64,000 nucleotides of DNA from Longibaculum muris. Its GTDB lineage: Bacteria > Bacillota_I > Bacilli_A > Erysipelotrichales > Coprobacillaceae. The stretch's first letter is position 1; each line of letters starts with the position of its first letter. Below the pieces are notes generated by a model. The model was not told where the DNA came from, searched no databases, and saw only the letters and a list, made by a program, of their open reading frames with translations. The DNA is taken from contig NZ_SMCQ01000010.1 of the NCBI RefSeq assembly GCF_004343035.1, forward strand, positions 25,180 through 89,179, read 5' to 3'. A program made the translations under genes and the position numbers. Positions 36,796-46,501 of this stretch are shown in pieces.

Positions 36796-36822
36796 ACACT
36801 TCTTAGATTGTTTCATACTATA
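36796..36822 (+). promoter_or_regulatory. Possible sporulation (SigE/SigK) promoter
   Basis: CATACTATA at 36814-36822 fits the mother-cell -10 pattern CATAnnnT, and ACAC at 36796-36799 may be the -35 core, with slightly short spacing. It lies 20 bases before the CotD-like start, and no SigA box is obvious. Confidence 0.4.
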
Positions 36823-36841
36823 TATCGAAGGAGGGAAAAAT

Positions 36842-37135
36842 ATGTTTAATCAATCTTGTGGAAATCAACAAGGATGTTCATGTCAGATGAATTCAATGAT
36901 GTCTGATTGTGGTATGGATAATGCCCAAATGGCCGGTGGCTTTAATGGTTGCCCTAGACCACAACCATTAGTTGCACCAAGACGTGTTTGTGTTTCAAAC
37001 CAAGTTACACGTGTTCCTCAACCAGTTATTTGTCCAATTGAATGTCGTCGTGTGAACCATTGTATGTATTTTCCAGTATTCATTCCTCAATATGAACACA
37101 CATTTGTGAATGCAGCTAACAATCAACTTTATTAA
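36842..37135 (+). CDS. CotD-like cysteine-rich spore coat protein
   Basis: 97 residues with nine cysteines, no signal peptide and no membrane helix. The N-terminal half is Cys/Gln/Met/Gly-rich; the C-terminal half reads CPIECRRVNHCMYFPVFIPQ, similar to the HPxxCRxVNHxxxxxxPxxxP pattern of CotD-family coat proteins. This is family resemblance, not proof. Start: GAAGGAGGG lies 7 bases before the ATG at 36842; the upstream extension to 36788 would cross the promoter. The last 20 bases overlap the end of rqcH on the other strand. Confidence 0.6.
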   Translation: MFNQSCGNQQGCSCQMNSMMSDCGMDNAQMAGGFNGCPRPQPLVAPRRVCVSNQVTRVPQPVICPIECRRVNHCMYFPVFIPQYEHTFVNAANNQLY

Positions 37136-38756
37136 CTTCTTGTAAAAAGCTCTCATCAGGATCAATGTAAATTGTTGAATAATGAGAGAGTATGACTTTC
37201 CCTGGTTTTGTTCCTTGAGGTTTTTTCAAAGTTCTAATCTTTGTATAATTCACAGGAACGGATGAGCTGTGCTTACCTTTAGAAAAGTAAGCTGCCATTT
37301 GACTCGCAAGACGAATTGTATATTCATCTAAATCTTCGCTATGCACAACGACATGGCTTCCTGGCATATCTTTGACATGGAACCACATATCATTTTTTGA
37401 AGCCATTTTAAAGGTAAGATAATCATTTTGCAGATTATTCTTGCCTACATAAATTGAAATATTATCTTTTGTAAGATATGTTTCAATATGTAATTTCTTA
37501 GGACGATGAACTTGTTTGTTTTTCTTCTTTTTTAAATATCCTAGATTTTCTAATTCTTCTTTCATTTCTAAGGCATCATAATAAGATGCATTGTCCATTA
37601 AAGTAATTAAAGTATCAAAATAATGAATTTCTTCTTTCGTTAAAGCAATCTGTTCTTCAAGATGAACTCGAGCATTTTTTGCCTTTTGGTATTTTGCATA
37701 ATACTTATTTGCATTCGTTTTTCCATCATAGCGTTCATCAAGTTCAATTGTCATCATTGTTCCATCATAATAATTTTCAACTGTGACTTCTTTTTGACCT
37801 TTTTGAATACAATGAAGATTAGCAAATAATAAATCACCTTTAATACGATATTCATCACTATTTTGTGAATCAAACAAAGTCTTTTCTAATTTATTCAACT
37901 TATTAATATTTCTTTGATATTCATTTTGAATAAATCTTGCTAAATCAGATGTTTGTTGTTTAATACGATCCTTTTGATCAATCAAATGATAATGTTCATC
38001 CAATCCTTCAAATAAAGGATAAGCTTGATATTCACATTGTAAATGAGTTAATGGAATAATATGAAAATATTCCTTTTGATCAAGTTTATGAATATATAAA
38101 GTATTTGATTGACGTATTTCATTTAAAACAGCTTGAAAATCTTGACCATGATCAAGACGATAGAGAACTTCACGAGATAATTCAGGGGAAAAACCTTGAT
38201 AAATCTTTGTGAGGTTATCTGTTGGTTGAAATTCACTTTCAAATGGATTGCGTTTATCTAACAAAGGAGGAAGCTGATAGGTTGCTCCTGGCTGTAAGAT
38301 ACGAGCACTCATTGCGGGAGAAACGCGTTTTAAGCAATCAATGATTTTTAAATCATCATAAGTTAAAATCACATTAGAATGTTTTCCCATGATTTCAATA
38401 TATAAATGAAGTTTGACTGTATCTTTAAATTCATTTGTTGAAATCAATGAGAAATGAATAATACGATCTAATCCAACTTGTTCAATAGATTCAATGAAGG
38501 CTCCTTCTAAATGTTTTCTAAAAAGCATAGTTAAAGCATTAGGAGAAGGTGGCGTTGGATAAGAAAGTGATGTCAATTGGAGTCTTGCATAAACTGGATG
38601 TATTGACATCAAAAGTTTTGAATTTGTGCCTTGAGCACGAATATGAAACAAAAGTTCATATTGAGATATCTGATATATCTTGTTAATTTTACCTCTCGTT
38701 AGTTGTGATTGTAGATTTTCAACAACTCGAGAAAGCATTATTCCGTCATTTGCCAT
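37116..38756 (-). CDS. rqcH: RqcH, bacterial Rqc2/NEMF homologue (NFACT)
   Basis: 546 residues, NFACT-N (about 1-180, starting MLSRVVENLQSQLTRGKINKIYQ), helix-hairpin/coiled-coil region (about 260-420) and NFACT-R (about 430-530, with NDMWFHVKDMPGSHVVV). RqcH binds stranded 50S subunits and adds C-terminal alanine tails that mark the aborted peptide for degradation; older annotations call it a fibronectin-binding protein. Its partner YlmH is encoded at the left end of the window. The ribosome site is modest (GGTGAT). It converges on the coat-protein gene without a visible terminator. Confidence 0.93.
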   Translation of the reverse strand: MANDGIMLSRVVENLQSQLTRGKINKIYQISQYELLFHIRAQGTNSKLLMSIHPVYARLQLTSLSYPTPPSPNALTMLFRKHLEGAFIESIEQVGLDRIIHFSLISTNEFKDTVKLHLYIEIMGKHSNVILTYDDLKIIDCLKRVSPAMSARILQPGATYQLPPLLDKRNPFESEFQPTDNLTKIYQGFSPELSREVLYRLDHGQDFQAVLNEIRQSNTLYIHKLDQKEYFHIIPLTHLQCEYQAYPLFEGLDEHYHLIDQKDRIKQQTSDLARFIQNEYQRNINKLNKLEKTLFDSQNSDEYRIKGDLLFANLHCIQKGQKEVTVENYYDGTMMTIELDERYDGKTNANKYYAKYQKAKNARVHLEEQIALTKEEIHYFDTLITLMDNASYYDALEMKEELENLGYLKKKKNKQVHRPKKLHIETYLTKDNISIYVGKNNLQNDYLTFKMASKNDMWFHVKDMPGSHVVVHSEDLDEYTIRLASQMAAYFSKGKHSSSVPVNYTKIRTLKKPQGTKPGKVILSHYSTIYIDPDESFLQEVNKVDC

Positions 38757-38797
38757 AATTTATCACCGATAAATAGTATAACATATTTCAAAAAGAA

Positions 38798-38826
38798 TTG
38801 ACATTAAAGTTGTGTTCATGTAACAT
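38798..38826 (+). promoter_or_regulatory. SigA-type promoter of gmk
   Basis: TTGACA (38798-38803), 17 bases, TAACAT (38821-38826), 24 bases upstream of the GTG start. Confidence 0.7.
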
Positions 38827-38849
38827 TGTTTCAAAAGGTGGTGGAATGT

Positions 38850-39410
38850 GTGAGTAAAGGGTTGTTAATTATTTTAAGTGGACCAAGTGGAGTAGGAAAA
38901 GGAACTGTCAGACAAGAGCTATTTAAAGATGAGACATTAAATTTGGCATATTCTATTTCAATGACGACAAGAAAGCCTCGTCCTAATGAAAAAGAGGGTG
39001 TAGATTACTTTTTTGTGAGTGAAAAGGAATTTGAAGATAAGATTGAAAAAGGGGAGTTGCTAGAATATGCGAAGTTTGTTGGAAATTACTATGGAACACC
39101 TCGCTTTTATGTTGATGAATTACTAAAAGAGGGGAAAAATGTTGTCTTAGAAATTGAAGTTCAAGGAGCTTTACAAGTTATGGCAAAATGTCCTGATGCT
39201 TTAACAATTTTCTTAGTACCTCCTTCATTTGAAGAATTAGAACGTCGTATTCGTGGACGTCGTACTGAAGCTGAGGAAGTGGTTAAAGAAAGATTGGATA
39301 AAGCTCGTAAAGAAATTGCCACAAAAGATGAATATAAATATGTGGTAGAAAATGATGATGTTTTATTGGCTAAGGAAAAAATTGCGCAAATTATTAAAGA
39401 AAATGCCTAG
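38850..39410 (+). CDS. gmk: Guanylate kinase
   Basis: 186 residues. P-loop [11 protein letters not shown] lies at residues 9-19, the GMP-binding region [21 protein letters not shown] near 36-56 and the lid [16 protein letters not shown] near 130. It phosphorylates GMP to GDP. The GTG at 38850 is preferred: AAAGGTGG lies 8 bases upstream, and the protein then begins [13 protein letters not shown] as in homologues; the TTG at 38826 sits on the -10 box. A terminator follows, and rpoZ is not present after it. Confidence 0.95.
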   Translation: MSKGLLIILSGPSGVGKGTVRQELFKDETLNLAYSISMTTRKPRPNEKEGVDYFFVSEKEFEDKIEKGELLEYAKFVGNYYGTPRFYVDELLKEGKNVVLEIEVQGALQVMAKCPDALTIFLVPPSFEELERRIRGRRTEAEEVVKERLDKARKEIATKDEYKYVVENDDVLLAKEKIAQIIKENA

Positions 39411-39431
39411 GATACGTTTGTATCCTTTTTC
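39409..39431 (+). terminator. Terminator after gmk
   Basis: AGGATAC and GTATCCT flank a short loop, followed by TTTT. Confidence 0.8.
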
Positions 39432-39481
39432 TATTCAAAGATTCTTTTTTATGATAAAATAAAGCAAATGGTGGTGAGGAT

Positions 39482-41671
39482 ATGTATATTGTGAGTGTAT
39501 TGGTTGAACATCCTGTTCAATCGTTAGATATGACTTTTGATTATTTAAGTCATGAATCTTTATTAAAAGGAGTTCGTGTCTTTGTACGTTTTGGTTATCA
39601 AAAGATTATTGGCTATGTTGAAGATGTGAAAGAAACAGCTTTATCAAAAACAGAATTAGAACAACAGGCTGGTTTTCATTATCAATATATTCAAGAAGTC
39701 ATTGATCAAGAACCTTTATTAAATGAAGAATTACAACAATTAGCCTTGCAATTATCTAAACTTACATTATCTCCACGAATTGCTTGTTTACAAGCTATGT
39801 TACCATCACAATTAAAACCAAGTACCAATCATTCAGTTGGTTTAAAATTACAAACAGTTGCTTGTTTTTTACAAGAAGGAAAAGCCAAAACCAAAAAACA
39901 GCAAGAATGTTTAGATTATCTTAAAACACATTCACCTACCCCCATTAAAGATATTCCCTATAGTAAAAATATATTAGATCAATTGGTTAAACAAGGATTG
40001 ATTGAATATCAAAAACAAGAAGTTTATCGTAAACCCCTTGATTTTTTTCAAACAACCAATCAAGATATCATTTTAACAAATGATCAACAAAAAGTGGTTG
40101 ATGGAATTATTGCGCATCCTAAAAGAGTTGCCTTATTACATGGGGTCACTGGTTCAGGAAAAACAGAAGTGTATTTAGCATTAGCAAGATATTTTTTAAA
40201 TAAACAAAAAAGTGTTATGATGTTAGTTCCTGAAATTTCATTAACCCCAATGATGGTAAAAGTCTTTAAAGAACGTTTTGGGGAACAAGTAGCAATTTTA
40301 CATTCACGTTTATCACAAGGTGAAAAGTATGATGAATATCGTCGCATTAAACGTCAGGAAGTTAAGATTGTTGTGGGGGCCCGTTCAGCAGTTTTTGCTC
40401 CATTAGAAAATATAGGCTTGATTATTTTAGATGAAGAACATGATGCCAGCTATAAACAGGAATCTAAACCACGTTATCTGACTTCACAAATTGCTAAAAT
40501 TCGTGCTCAAACACATCAGGCAACTGTAGTTTTAGGGAGTGCAACACCTTCACTGGAGAGCTATTCAAGGGCTTTAAAGGGCGTTTATGATTTATATGAG
40601 TTAAAAAATCGTATCAATCAGATGCCATTACCAACAGTTGAAATTGTTGATATGGTGAATGAAACAAGACAAAGAAATTATTCTTTATTTTCAAGACGTA
40701 TGAAAGAACAGATTCAAGCTACAATTGATCGTCATGAACAAGTTATATTGTTGCTTAATAAAAGAGGCTATGCAACTTATTTACAATGTCAAGATTGTGG
40801 AGAAGTCGTTAAATGTCCACATTGTGATGTAACACTGACTTATCATAAAGATGAACATCAGTTAAAATGTCATTATTGTGAATATGTGCAGAGTTATCCA
40901 CAGAGTTGTGCACATTGTGGTTCTACACATTTCAAGACTGTGGGTTATGGGACACAAAAGATTGAAGAAGAACTTGAAAAGACATTTTTAAATGCTAAGG
41001 TTATTCGTTATGACGTTGATACAACCAAAAATAAGAATAGTCATTTTCAGTTACTTGAACAATTTAAAAAACAAAAAGCTAATATTTTATTAGGAACACA
41101 AATGATTGCAAAGGGCTTAGATTTTGAAAATGTCACTTTTGTTGGTGTTTTAAATGCTGACTTAAGTTTAAATGTTCCAGATTTTCGTGCCAGTGAAAGA
41201 ACTTTTCAGCTTTTATGTCAAGTCGCAGGAAGAAGTGGGCGTGGCTCAAAGGCAGGAACAGTCTTGATTCAAACATACAACCCTGAACATTATGCAATTA
41301 CTTGTGCTTCACATCATGATTATCAGGCTTTCTATCAACAAGAGATGTTATATCGTCAAAAAGCATTATATCCACCATATTGTCATATGGTAAGCATTTT
41401 GATTCAATCAAAACATGAGGATATTTTACAGATAGCCTGTCAGGATATCAAAAATTATTTGTTAGCACATACGCATCAATGTAAAATCTTAGGACCTGCT
41501 CATAGTGTGATTTATAAGATGCAAGATCTTTATCGTCAAAGAATCTTAATTAAATTTGTACAGGGAAAAGATGTTTATGAGGCGTTAAAAACAATGAATG
41601 ATTTTTATAATAAAAAACAAAAAGGAAAGGTAACAGTGATATGTGATTTTAATCCATATTCACAAATATAA
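39482..41671 (+). CDS. priA: Primosomal helicase PriA
   Basis: 729 residues. The N-terminal DNA-binding domain (about 1-180) is followed by helicase motif I GVTGSGKTEVYLA, motif II DEEHD, motif III GSATPS and the later motifs (GTQMIAKGLDF, QVAGRSGRG). A zinc module of paired cysteines (CQDCGEVVKCPHC ... CHYCEY ... CAHC) interrupts the helicase core near residues 435-480. PriA reloads the replisome at collapsed forks. GTGAGGAT precedes the ATG. The genes usually between gmk and priA are absent. Confidence 0.97.
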   Translation: MYIVSVLVEHPVQSLDMTFDYLSHESLLKGVRVFVRFGYQKIIGYVEDVKETALSKTELEQQAGFHYQYIQEVIDQEPLLNEELQQLALQLSKLTLSPRIACLQAMLPSQLKPSTNHSVGLKLQTVACFLQEGKAKTKKQQECLDYLKTHSPTPIKDIPYSKNILDQLVKQGLIEYQKQEVYRKPLDFFQTTNQDIILTNDQQKVVDGIIAHPKRVALLHGVTGSGKTEVYLALARYFLNKQKSVMMLVPEISLTPMMVKVFKERFGEQVAILHSRLSQGEKYDEYRRIKRQEVKIVVGARSAVFAPLENIGLIILDEEHDASYKQESKPRYLTSQIAKIRAQTHQATVVLGSATPSLESYSRALKGVYDLYELKNRINQMPLPTVEIVDMVNETRQRNYSLFSRRMKEQIQATIDRHEQVILLLNKRGYATYLQCQDCGEVVKCPHCDVTLTYHKDEHQLKCHYCEYVQSYPQSCAHCGSTHFKTVGYGTQKIEEELEKTFLNAKVIRYDVDTTKNKNSHFQLLEQFKKQKANILLGTQMIAKGLDFENVTFVGVLNADLSLNVPDFRASERTFQLLCQVAGRSGRGSKAGTVLIQTYNPEHYAITCASHHDYQAFYQQEMLYRQKALYPPYCHMVSILIQSKHEDILQIACQDIKNYLLAHTHQCKILGPAHSVIYKMQDLYRQRILIKFVQGKDVYEALKTMNDFYNKKQKGKVTVICDFNPYSQI

Positions 41672-41675
41672 AGTT

Positions 41676-42923
41676 ATGGATAGATTAATAGCGTTAGAAA
41701 TATTATTAAAATACAAACAAGAGAAAAGTTATTTAAATTTAACAATCAATTCATATTTTCAAAAATATGAATTATCACGTTCACAAAAGGACTTTATTAC
41801 AAGAGTTGTTTATGGAACAGTGCAAAATCAGATTTATTTAGAATATGTTTTAAAACCACATTTAAAAACAAGGGTTAAAAGCTATGAAAAGATGTTATTG
41901 TTGATGAGTCTTTATCAACATTTAATGATGGATGCTATTCCTGATTATGCAATTATTAATGAAGCAGTTAATTTAGCAAAGAAGAAAAAAGGCATAAGAA
42001 CATCGCAATTTATCAATGCTGTTTTAAAACAAGCATTTTTAACGGAACCATCATTAGAAGAACTTTCAAAAGAAGAACGTTTATCAATTGAGACAAGTCA
42101 TCCTTTATGGATGGTTAAGATGCTTTGTAAACAATATGGTTATTCAACAACCCAAAAGATCTGTCAGGCTAATAATGAGCCACCGTTAAAATGTGCAAGA
42201 GTCAATACCTTACTTACTTCACAGGATGAATTATTAAAAGATGAATTATGGCAAAAAGGGAAGTTAGCTAAGGATGCTTTGTATTATCAAGGTGGAAATA
42301 TTGCTTATACAAAGGAATTTCAAGAAGGACTTGTAACGATTCAAGATGAATCAAGTCAATTGGTTGCTCCATATTTATCGCCTAAGCCAGGTGATTATGT
42401 GTTGGATATGTGTGCTGCCCCAGGAAGTAAAACAACTCATTTGGCAGCTTTAATGCATAATCAAGGAAAGATTGATGCTTATGATTTATATGAACATAAA
42501 ATTCCTTTGATTCAACAACAATTAACCAGATTACAGGTTTCTATTGTTGATGTGAAGGCCTATGATTCAACAAAATTAATAGAGCTTTATCCACCATTAA
42601 CTTTTGATAAGATCTTGTTAGATGCTCCTTGTAGTGGACTAGGAGTACTTGCCAGAAAGCCAGAAATCAAGTATCATGAGAGCAATGCAATGGATGAAAT
42701 CATTCAAATCCAACAAAAATTATTAGAAAATGCATATCCTTTATTGAAAAATGGTGGTAATATTGTATATAGTACTTGTACAATTAATAAAAAAGAAAAT
42801 GAAAAACAAATTCAGGCATTTATAAAACGTCATCCTGATATGAAAGTCATTAAGGAACAAACGATTTTATCTTTTGAATATCATAGTGATGGATTTTATA
42901 TGTGTCTATTAGAAAAGGAATGA
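41676..42923 (+). CDS. rsmB: 16S rRNA (cytosine-967-C5)-methyltransferase RsmB
   Basis: 415 residues. An NusB-like N-terminal domain (about 1-140) precedes the SAM-binding motif DMCAAPGSKTTHLA near residue 245; the catalytic cysteines lie in DAPCSGLGVLARKPE near 325 and YSTCTINKKENE near 375. The ATG at 41676, five bases after the priA stop, gives the normal N-terminus MDRLIALEILLKY; the longer frame inside priA is rejected. The ribosome site is weak, so coupling to priA is likely. Confidence 0.95.
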   Translation: MDRLIALEILLKYKQEKSYLNLTINSYFQKYELSRSQKDFITRVVYGTVQNQIYLEYVLKPHLKTRVKSYEKMLLLMSLYQHLMMDAIPDYAIINEAVNLAKKKKGIRTSQFINAVLKQAFLTEPSLEELSKEERLSIETSHPLWMVKMLCKQYGYSTTQKICQANNEPPLKCARVNTLLTSQDELLKDELWQKGKLAKDALYYQGGNIAYTKEFQEGLVTIQDESSQLVAPYLSPKPGDYVLDMCAAPGSKTTHLAALMHNQGKIDAYDLYEHKIPLIQQQLTRLQVSIVDVKAYDSTKLIELYPPLTFDKILLDAPCSGLGVLARKPEIKYHESNAMDEIIQIQQKLLENAYPLLKNGGNIVYSTCTINKKENEKQIQAFIKRHPDMKVIKEQTILSFEYHSDGFYMCLLEKE

Positions 42924-42924
42924 A

Positions 42925-43953
42925 ATGATGAAATCAATTTATGATTATACACAAGAACAACTGATTGAAGAATTTTTAAATTTAGGTGAAAAGAAATTTA
43001 GAGCAACTCAAGTTTTTGAATGGATATATCGAAAGGATGTTCAAGACTTTGATTTAATGAGTAATTTATCTTTAGATTTAAGAGAAAAACTAAAAGAACA
43101 TTTTTCCATTGGACCTTTATCAATTGTTGAGAAACAAGTTTCTCAAGATGGAACAACTAAATATTTATTATCACTTGCTGATGGTGGATACATTGAAACA
43201 GTTTTAATGATTCATGATTATGGTCGTAGTTTATGTGTGACAAGTCAGCTAGGATGTAATATGGGGTGTCGTTTTTGTGCCAGTGGACTTTTAAAGAAAC
43301 AAAGAAATTTAACTGCTGGAGAAATGGTTAATCAAATCTTAACTGTCATGAATGATACAAAAGAAAGAGTAAGTCATGTTGTCGTGATGGGAACCGGTGA
43401 ACCGTTTGATAATTATGATCATGTGATGAATTTTATTCGTATTATTAATCATCCTAAGGGCTTGGCTATTGGGGCAAGACATTTAACAATTTCAACATGT
43501 GGATTATGTGATAAGATTGAAATGTATGCACATGAAGGAATTCAAAGTAATTTGGCGGTTTCTTTACATGCTCCTAATGATGAGATTCGTGATGAATTGA
43601 TGCCAATTAATAAAACCTATCCAATGGATAAATTAAGGGAATCTTTGCAATACTATATACAAAAAACAAATCGTCGTGTGACTTTTGAATATATTCTTTT
43701 AAAGGGAATCAATGATGATATTACGCATGCAAGACAACTTGCTCATTATATGCGAGGACTGAATGCTTATGTTAATTTAATTCCTTATAATGCTGTTGAT
43801 GAGCATGGACTTCAACAATCATCACCATATGATGTTGAAATTTTTAAGAATGAATTGTTACGTTTAAAAATTAATGTAACTTTAAGAAAAGAACACGGGC
43901 GTGATATAGATGGAGCTTGCGGACAATTACGTGCGAAGAAGGTAGGGGAATAA
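42925..43953 (+). CDS. rlmN: RlmN, dual-specificity 23S rRNA/tRNA A-C2 methyltransferase
   Basis: 342 residues. The radical-SAM motif is CNMGCRFC (about residues 112-119), with the HV-VMGTGEPFDNYD segment and the catalytic cysteine region GACGQLR at the C-terminus. It methylates A2503 of 23S rRNA and A37 of some tRNAs. The start follows the rsmB stop directly (ATG at 42925 or 42928). It is co-directional with rsmB and prpC. Confidence 0.96.
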   Translation: MMKSIYDYTQEQLIEEFLNLGEKKFRATQVFEWIYRKDVQDFDLMSNLSLDLREKLKEHFSIGPLSIVEKQVSQDGTTKYLLSLADGGYIETVLMIHDYGRSLCVTSQLGCNMGCRFCASGLLKKQRNLTAGEMVNQILTVMNDTKERVSHVVVMGTGEPFDNYDHVMNFIRIINHPKGLAIGARHLTISTCGLCDKIEMYAHEGIQSNLAVSLHAPNDEIRDELMPINKTYPMDKLRESLQYYIQKTNRRVTFEYILLKGINDDITHARQLAHYMRGLNAYVNLIPYNAVDEHGLQQSSPYDVEIFKNELLRLKINVTLRKEHGRDIDGACGQLRAKKVGE

Positions 43954-43955
43954 AA

Positions 43956-44711
43956 GTGGAAATTGTAGCTATGAGTGATGTGGGAAATGTAAGGACAATT
44001 AATCAGGATTATGTTCGATATTATCAAAAGAATGAACATGAGTCACTCGTTGTTTTATGTGATGGAATGGGTGGCCATAATGCTGGTGAAATTGCTTCTC
44101 AAATGGTCGGTGATGCAATTGTTGAACAATACGTTAATCATGCTTTATTTGAGGATGAAAAGATGATTCATGATTGGATGTTAGAGGTTGTTAATCATGC
44201 TCATTGGCTTGTTAAAAACAAGAGTTTAGAGTCTCCTGATTTAGAGGGAATGGGAACAACTGTTGTTTTAGCATTGTTTAAAGATGAGTATGTTTATGTT
44301 TCTCATGTGGGAGATTCTCGGGCTTATTTATACCGTCATCATCAATTGATTCAATTGACAAGGGATGATACATTGGTTAATGTTTTGGTTGATTCTGGAA
44401 CAATTTCTAAGGATGAAGCATTTAATCATCCACAAAAGAATATTTTGTTACAGGCGGTAGGAGTAAGTGAACATTTAGAAGTATCTTATACAAGTGAAAA
44501 TGTAAAAGATGCTTTATTGTTAGTTTGTTCTGATGGATTGTATAATTCTTTATTTGATTCACAAATTATTGAAATTCTACAATCTGATATTCATTTAGAA
44601 GAAAAAGGTAAACAGCTGATGGAGGCTGCGAATACTTTCGGTGGTAAGGATAACATAGGATTTGCACTAATATTAAATGAAGGAGTTGTCAATAATGAGT
44701 CAGATAAATAA
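43956..44711 (+). CDS. prpC: PP2C-family serine/threonine phosphatase PrpC/Stp
   Basis: 251 residues. All PP2C metal-site blocks are visible: SDVGNVRTINQDY, LCDGMGGHNAGE, GMGTTVV, SHVGDSRAYLYR, CSDGLYNSL and GGKDNIGFA. It reverses phosphorylation by the PASTA kinase encoded next. The GTG at 43956 is chosen because AGGGGA lies 6 bases upstream and homologues start at this point; the ATG at 43917 lies inside rlmN. The stop overlaps the pknB start by 17 bases. Confidence 0.95.
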   Translation: MEIVAMSDVGNVRTINQDYVRYYQKNEHESLVVLCDGMGGHNAGEIASQMVGDAIVEQYVNHALFEDEKMIHDWMLEVVNHAHWLVKNKSLESPDLEGMGTTVVLALFKDEYVYVSHVGDSRAYLYRHHQLIQLTRDDTLVNVLVDSGTISKDEAFNHPQKNILLQAVGVSEHLEVSYTSENVKDALLLVCSDGLYNSLFDSQIIEILQSDIHLEEKGKQLMEAANTFGGKDNIGFALILNEGVVNNESDK

Positions 44712-46485
44712 AACAATTGCTGGACGTTATATATTAAAAGAGTTAATTGGACAAGGTGGAATGGCTGATGTCTATTTAGCTGAAGATAAAATTTTAGAAA
44801 GAACAGTAGCTGTAAAGATTATGCGTTCTTCTTTAACAGGGGATCCTGTTTATGTTACACGTTTTCATCGTGAAGCACGTGCTGCAGCTTCTTTATCACA
44901 TCGTAATATTGTGAAGATTTATGATGTTGGAGATGAAGATGATGATTATTATATTGTTATGGAATATGTACCGGGACAGACTTTAAAAGAATTGATTCAT
45001 AAGCGAGGAGCATTACATTTTGTTGAAGCTGTTGATATTATGAAACAAGTTGTTAGTGCAACGGCTAAAGCACATTCTTTAGGGATTGTTCATCGTGATT
45101 TAAAGCCACAAAATATTATGGTAACAGATAGTGGTGTTGTGAAAATTGGTGATTTTGGGATTGCTTCTATACAATCATTATCACAAGTTACACAAACTGA
45201 TACAATTATGGGGTCATTACACTATTTAGCGCCAGAAATTGCCCGTGGGGAAAAAGCAACACCACAGAGTGATATTTATGCTTTAGGAATTGTTTTTTAT
45301 GAATTATTACGTGGTGAAGTTCCTTTTAATGGTGAATCACCAGTGAATATTGCATTAAAACATATGCGTGATGAAATTCCATCAGTTCGCCAATTTAATC
45401 CATCAATTCCTCAATCAGTCGAAAATATTATTATTAAAGCTACTGCTAAAAATATAAAAGATCGATATGCTAGTGCAAATGAGATGTTTGAAGATTTAGA
45501 TACTTGTTTATTACGTGATGATGAAGAAAAGCTTGTTTTCACATATGATGAACCACAAGATGAACCAACAATTGTTGCAGAAGATAAAGACTTTTTTACT
45601 CAAACCCAAACCCAAAATCATATTCCAATTGTGGAAGAAGAACAAGTAGAAGAAAAGAAAGGAAATAAAAAGAAAATAGCGATTATTTCTGGTTGTGTTG
45701 TTGGAGCATTACTTATCTTTGGTTTGGTTTATTTCTTCTTTTTAAGACCAGCCAGTACATTTGAAATGCCTAATGTTATTAATATGACTGAACAACAGGC
45801 TATTGATATGCTAGAAAGTTATGATTTAAAGGTTGATACAAAACAAACCAAACATGAATTAAGTGATACTGTGGATGAAGGCAATGTAACAGCTACTGAT
45901 CCTGTTGAACGTTCAGCCGTCAAAAAAGGTGATACAGTTATTCTAACAGTATCTTCAGGTAAATATATTGTGATTGATAATTATGTTGGACGTACATTTG
46001 ATGATGTTGAAGCAGAATTAAAGAAATTAAATATTACTGTGAAAAAAGAAGAAGTTACAAGTGAAGAAGATAAAGGAAAAATCTTGGAACAATCTTTACC
46101 TCAAGGTGAAAAGATTGATCCTAATGCAACGCAAAAGACAATTACTTTAACTGTTTCAAAAGGCTATTCTGTAACAGTACCTAATGTTTATGGACAAGAT
46201 ATCAATAAAGCAAAAGATATTTTAGAAAAAGAAGGATTTAAAGTTGTTTTAAAACCAATTGATCCACCAACAACTGTTGAAGAAATCAAAACAATGAAGA
46301 TTAATGTTGTAGTACGTCAATCACTTGATGCCTTTACAGTTATCTATAAAAAAGGTGAAACAATTACCTTAGAGTATTATAATCATAAGCCTGAAGTTCC
46401 AACTGAACCTACTGAACCAACAACTCCAGGCAATGGAACTGATACAAATCAAGGTGGGGGAGGAACAACTCCCTCAACCAATTAA
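44695..46485 (+). CDS. pknB: PASTA-domain serine/threonine kinase PrkC/Stk1
   Basis: 596 residues. A cytoplasmic kinase domain (about 10-275) has GQGGMADVYLAE, Lys41 in VAVK, HRDLKPQN with Asp135, and GDFGIAS. A single membrane helix lies near 326-346, followed by three PASTA domains (about 350-420, 421-488, 489-565) and a Thr/Pro/Gly-rich tail. The external PASTA domains sense muropeptides or lipid II, linking wall status to division. AAGGAG precedes the ATG at 44695. It is coupled to prpC and followed by rsgA. Confidence 0.96.
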   Translation: MSQINKTIAGRYILKELIGQGGMADVYLAEDKILERTVAVKIMRSSLTGDPVYVTRFHREARAAASLSHRNIVKIYDVGDEDDDYYIVMEYVPGQTLKELIHKRGALHFVEAVDIMKQVVSATAKAHSLGIVHRDLKPQNIMVTDSGVVKIGDFGIASIQSLSQVTQTDTIMGSLHYLAPEIARGEKATPQSDIYALGIVFYELLRGEVPFNGESPVNIALKHMRDEIPSVRQFNPSIPQSVENIIIKATAKNIKDRYASANEMFEDLDTCLLRDDEEKLVFTYDEPQDEPTIVAEDKDFFTQTQTQNHIPIVEEEQVEEKKGNKKKIAIISGCVVGALLIFGLVYFFFLRPASTFEMPNVINMTEQQAIDMLESYDLKVDTKQTKHELSDTVDEGNVTATDPVERSAVKKGDTVILTVSSGKYIVIDNYVGRTFDDVEAELKKLNITVKKEEVTSEEDKGKILEQSLPQGEKIDPNATQKTITLTVSKGYSVTVPNVYGQDINKAKDILEKEGFKVVLKPIDPPTTVEEIKTMKINVVVRQSLDAFTVIYKKGETITLEYYNHKPEVPTEPTEPTTPGNGTDTNQGGGGTTPSTN

Positions 46486-46501
46486 TAAAAGAGGTGGATA
46501 A

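Noticed and set aside
37116..38756. Fibronectin-binding adhesin
   Set aside because: Older annotations of this family use that name, but NFACT-N and NFACT-R domains without any export signal identify the cytoplasmic ribosome-rescue factor RqcH.
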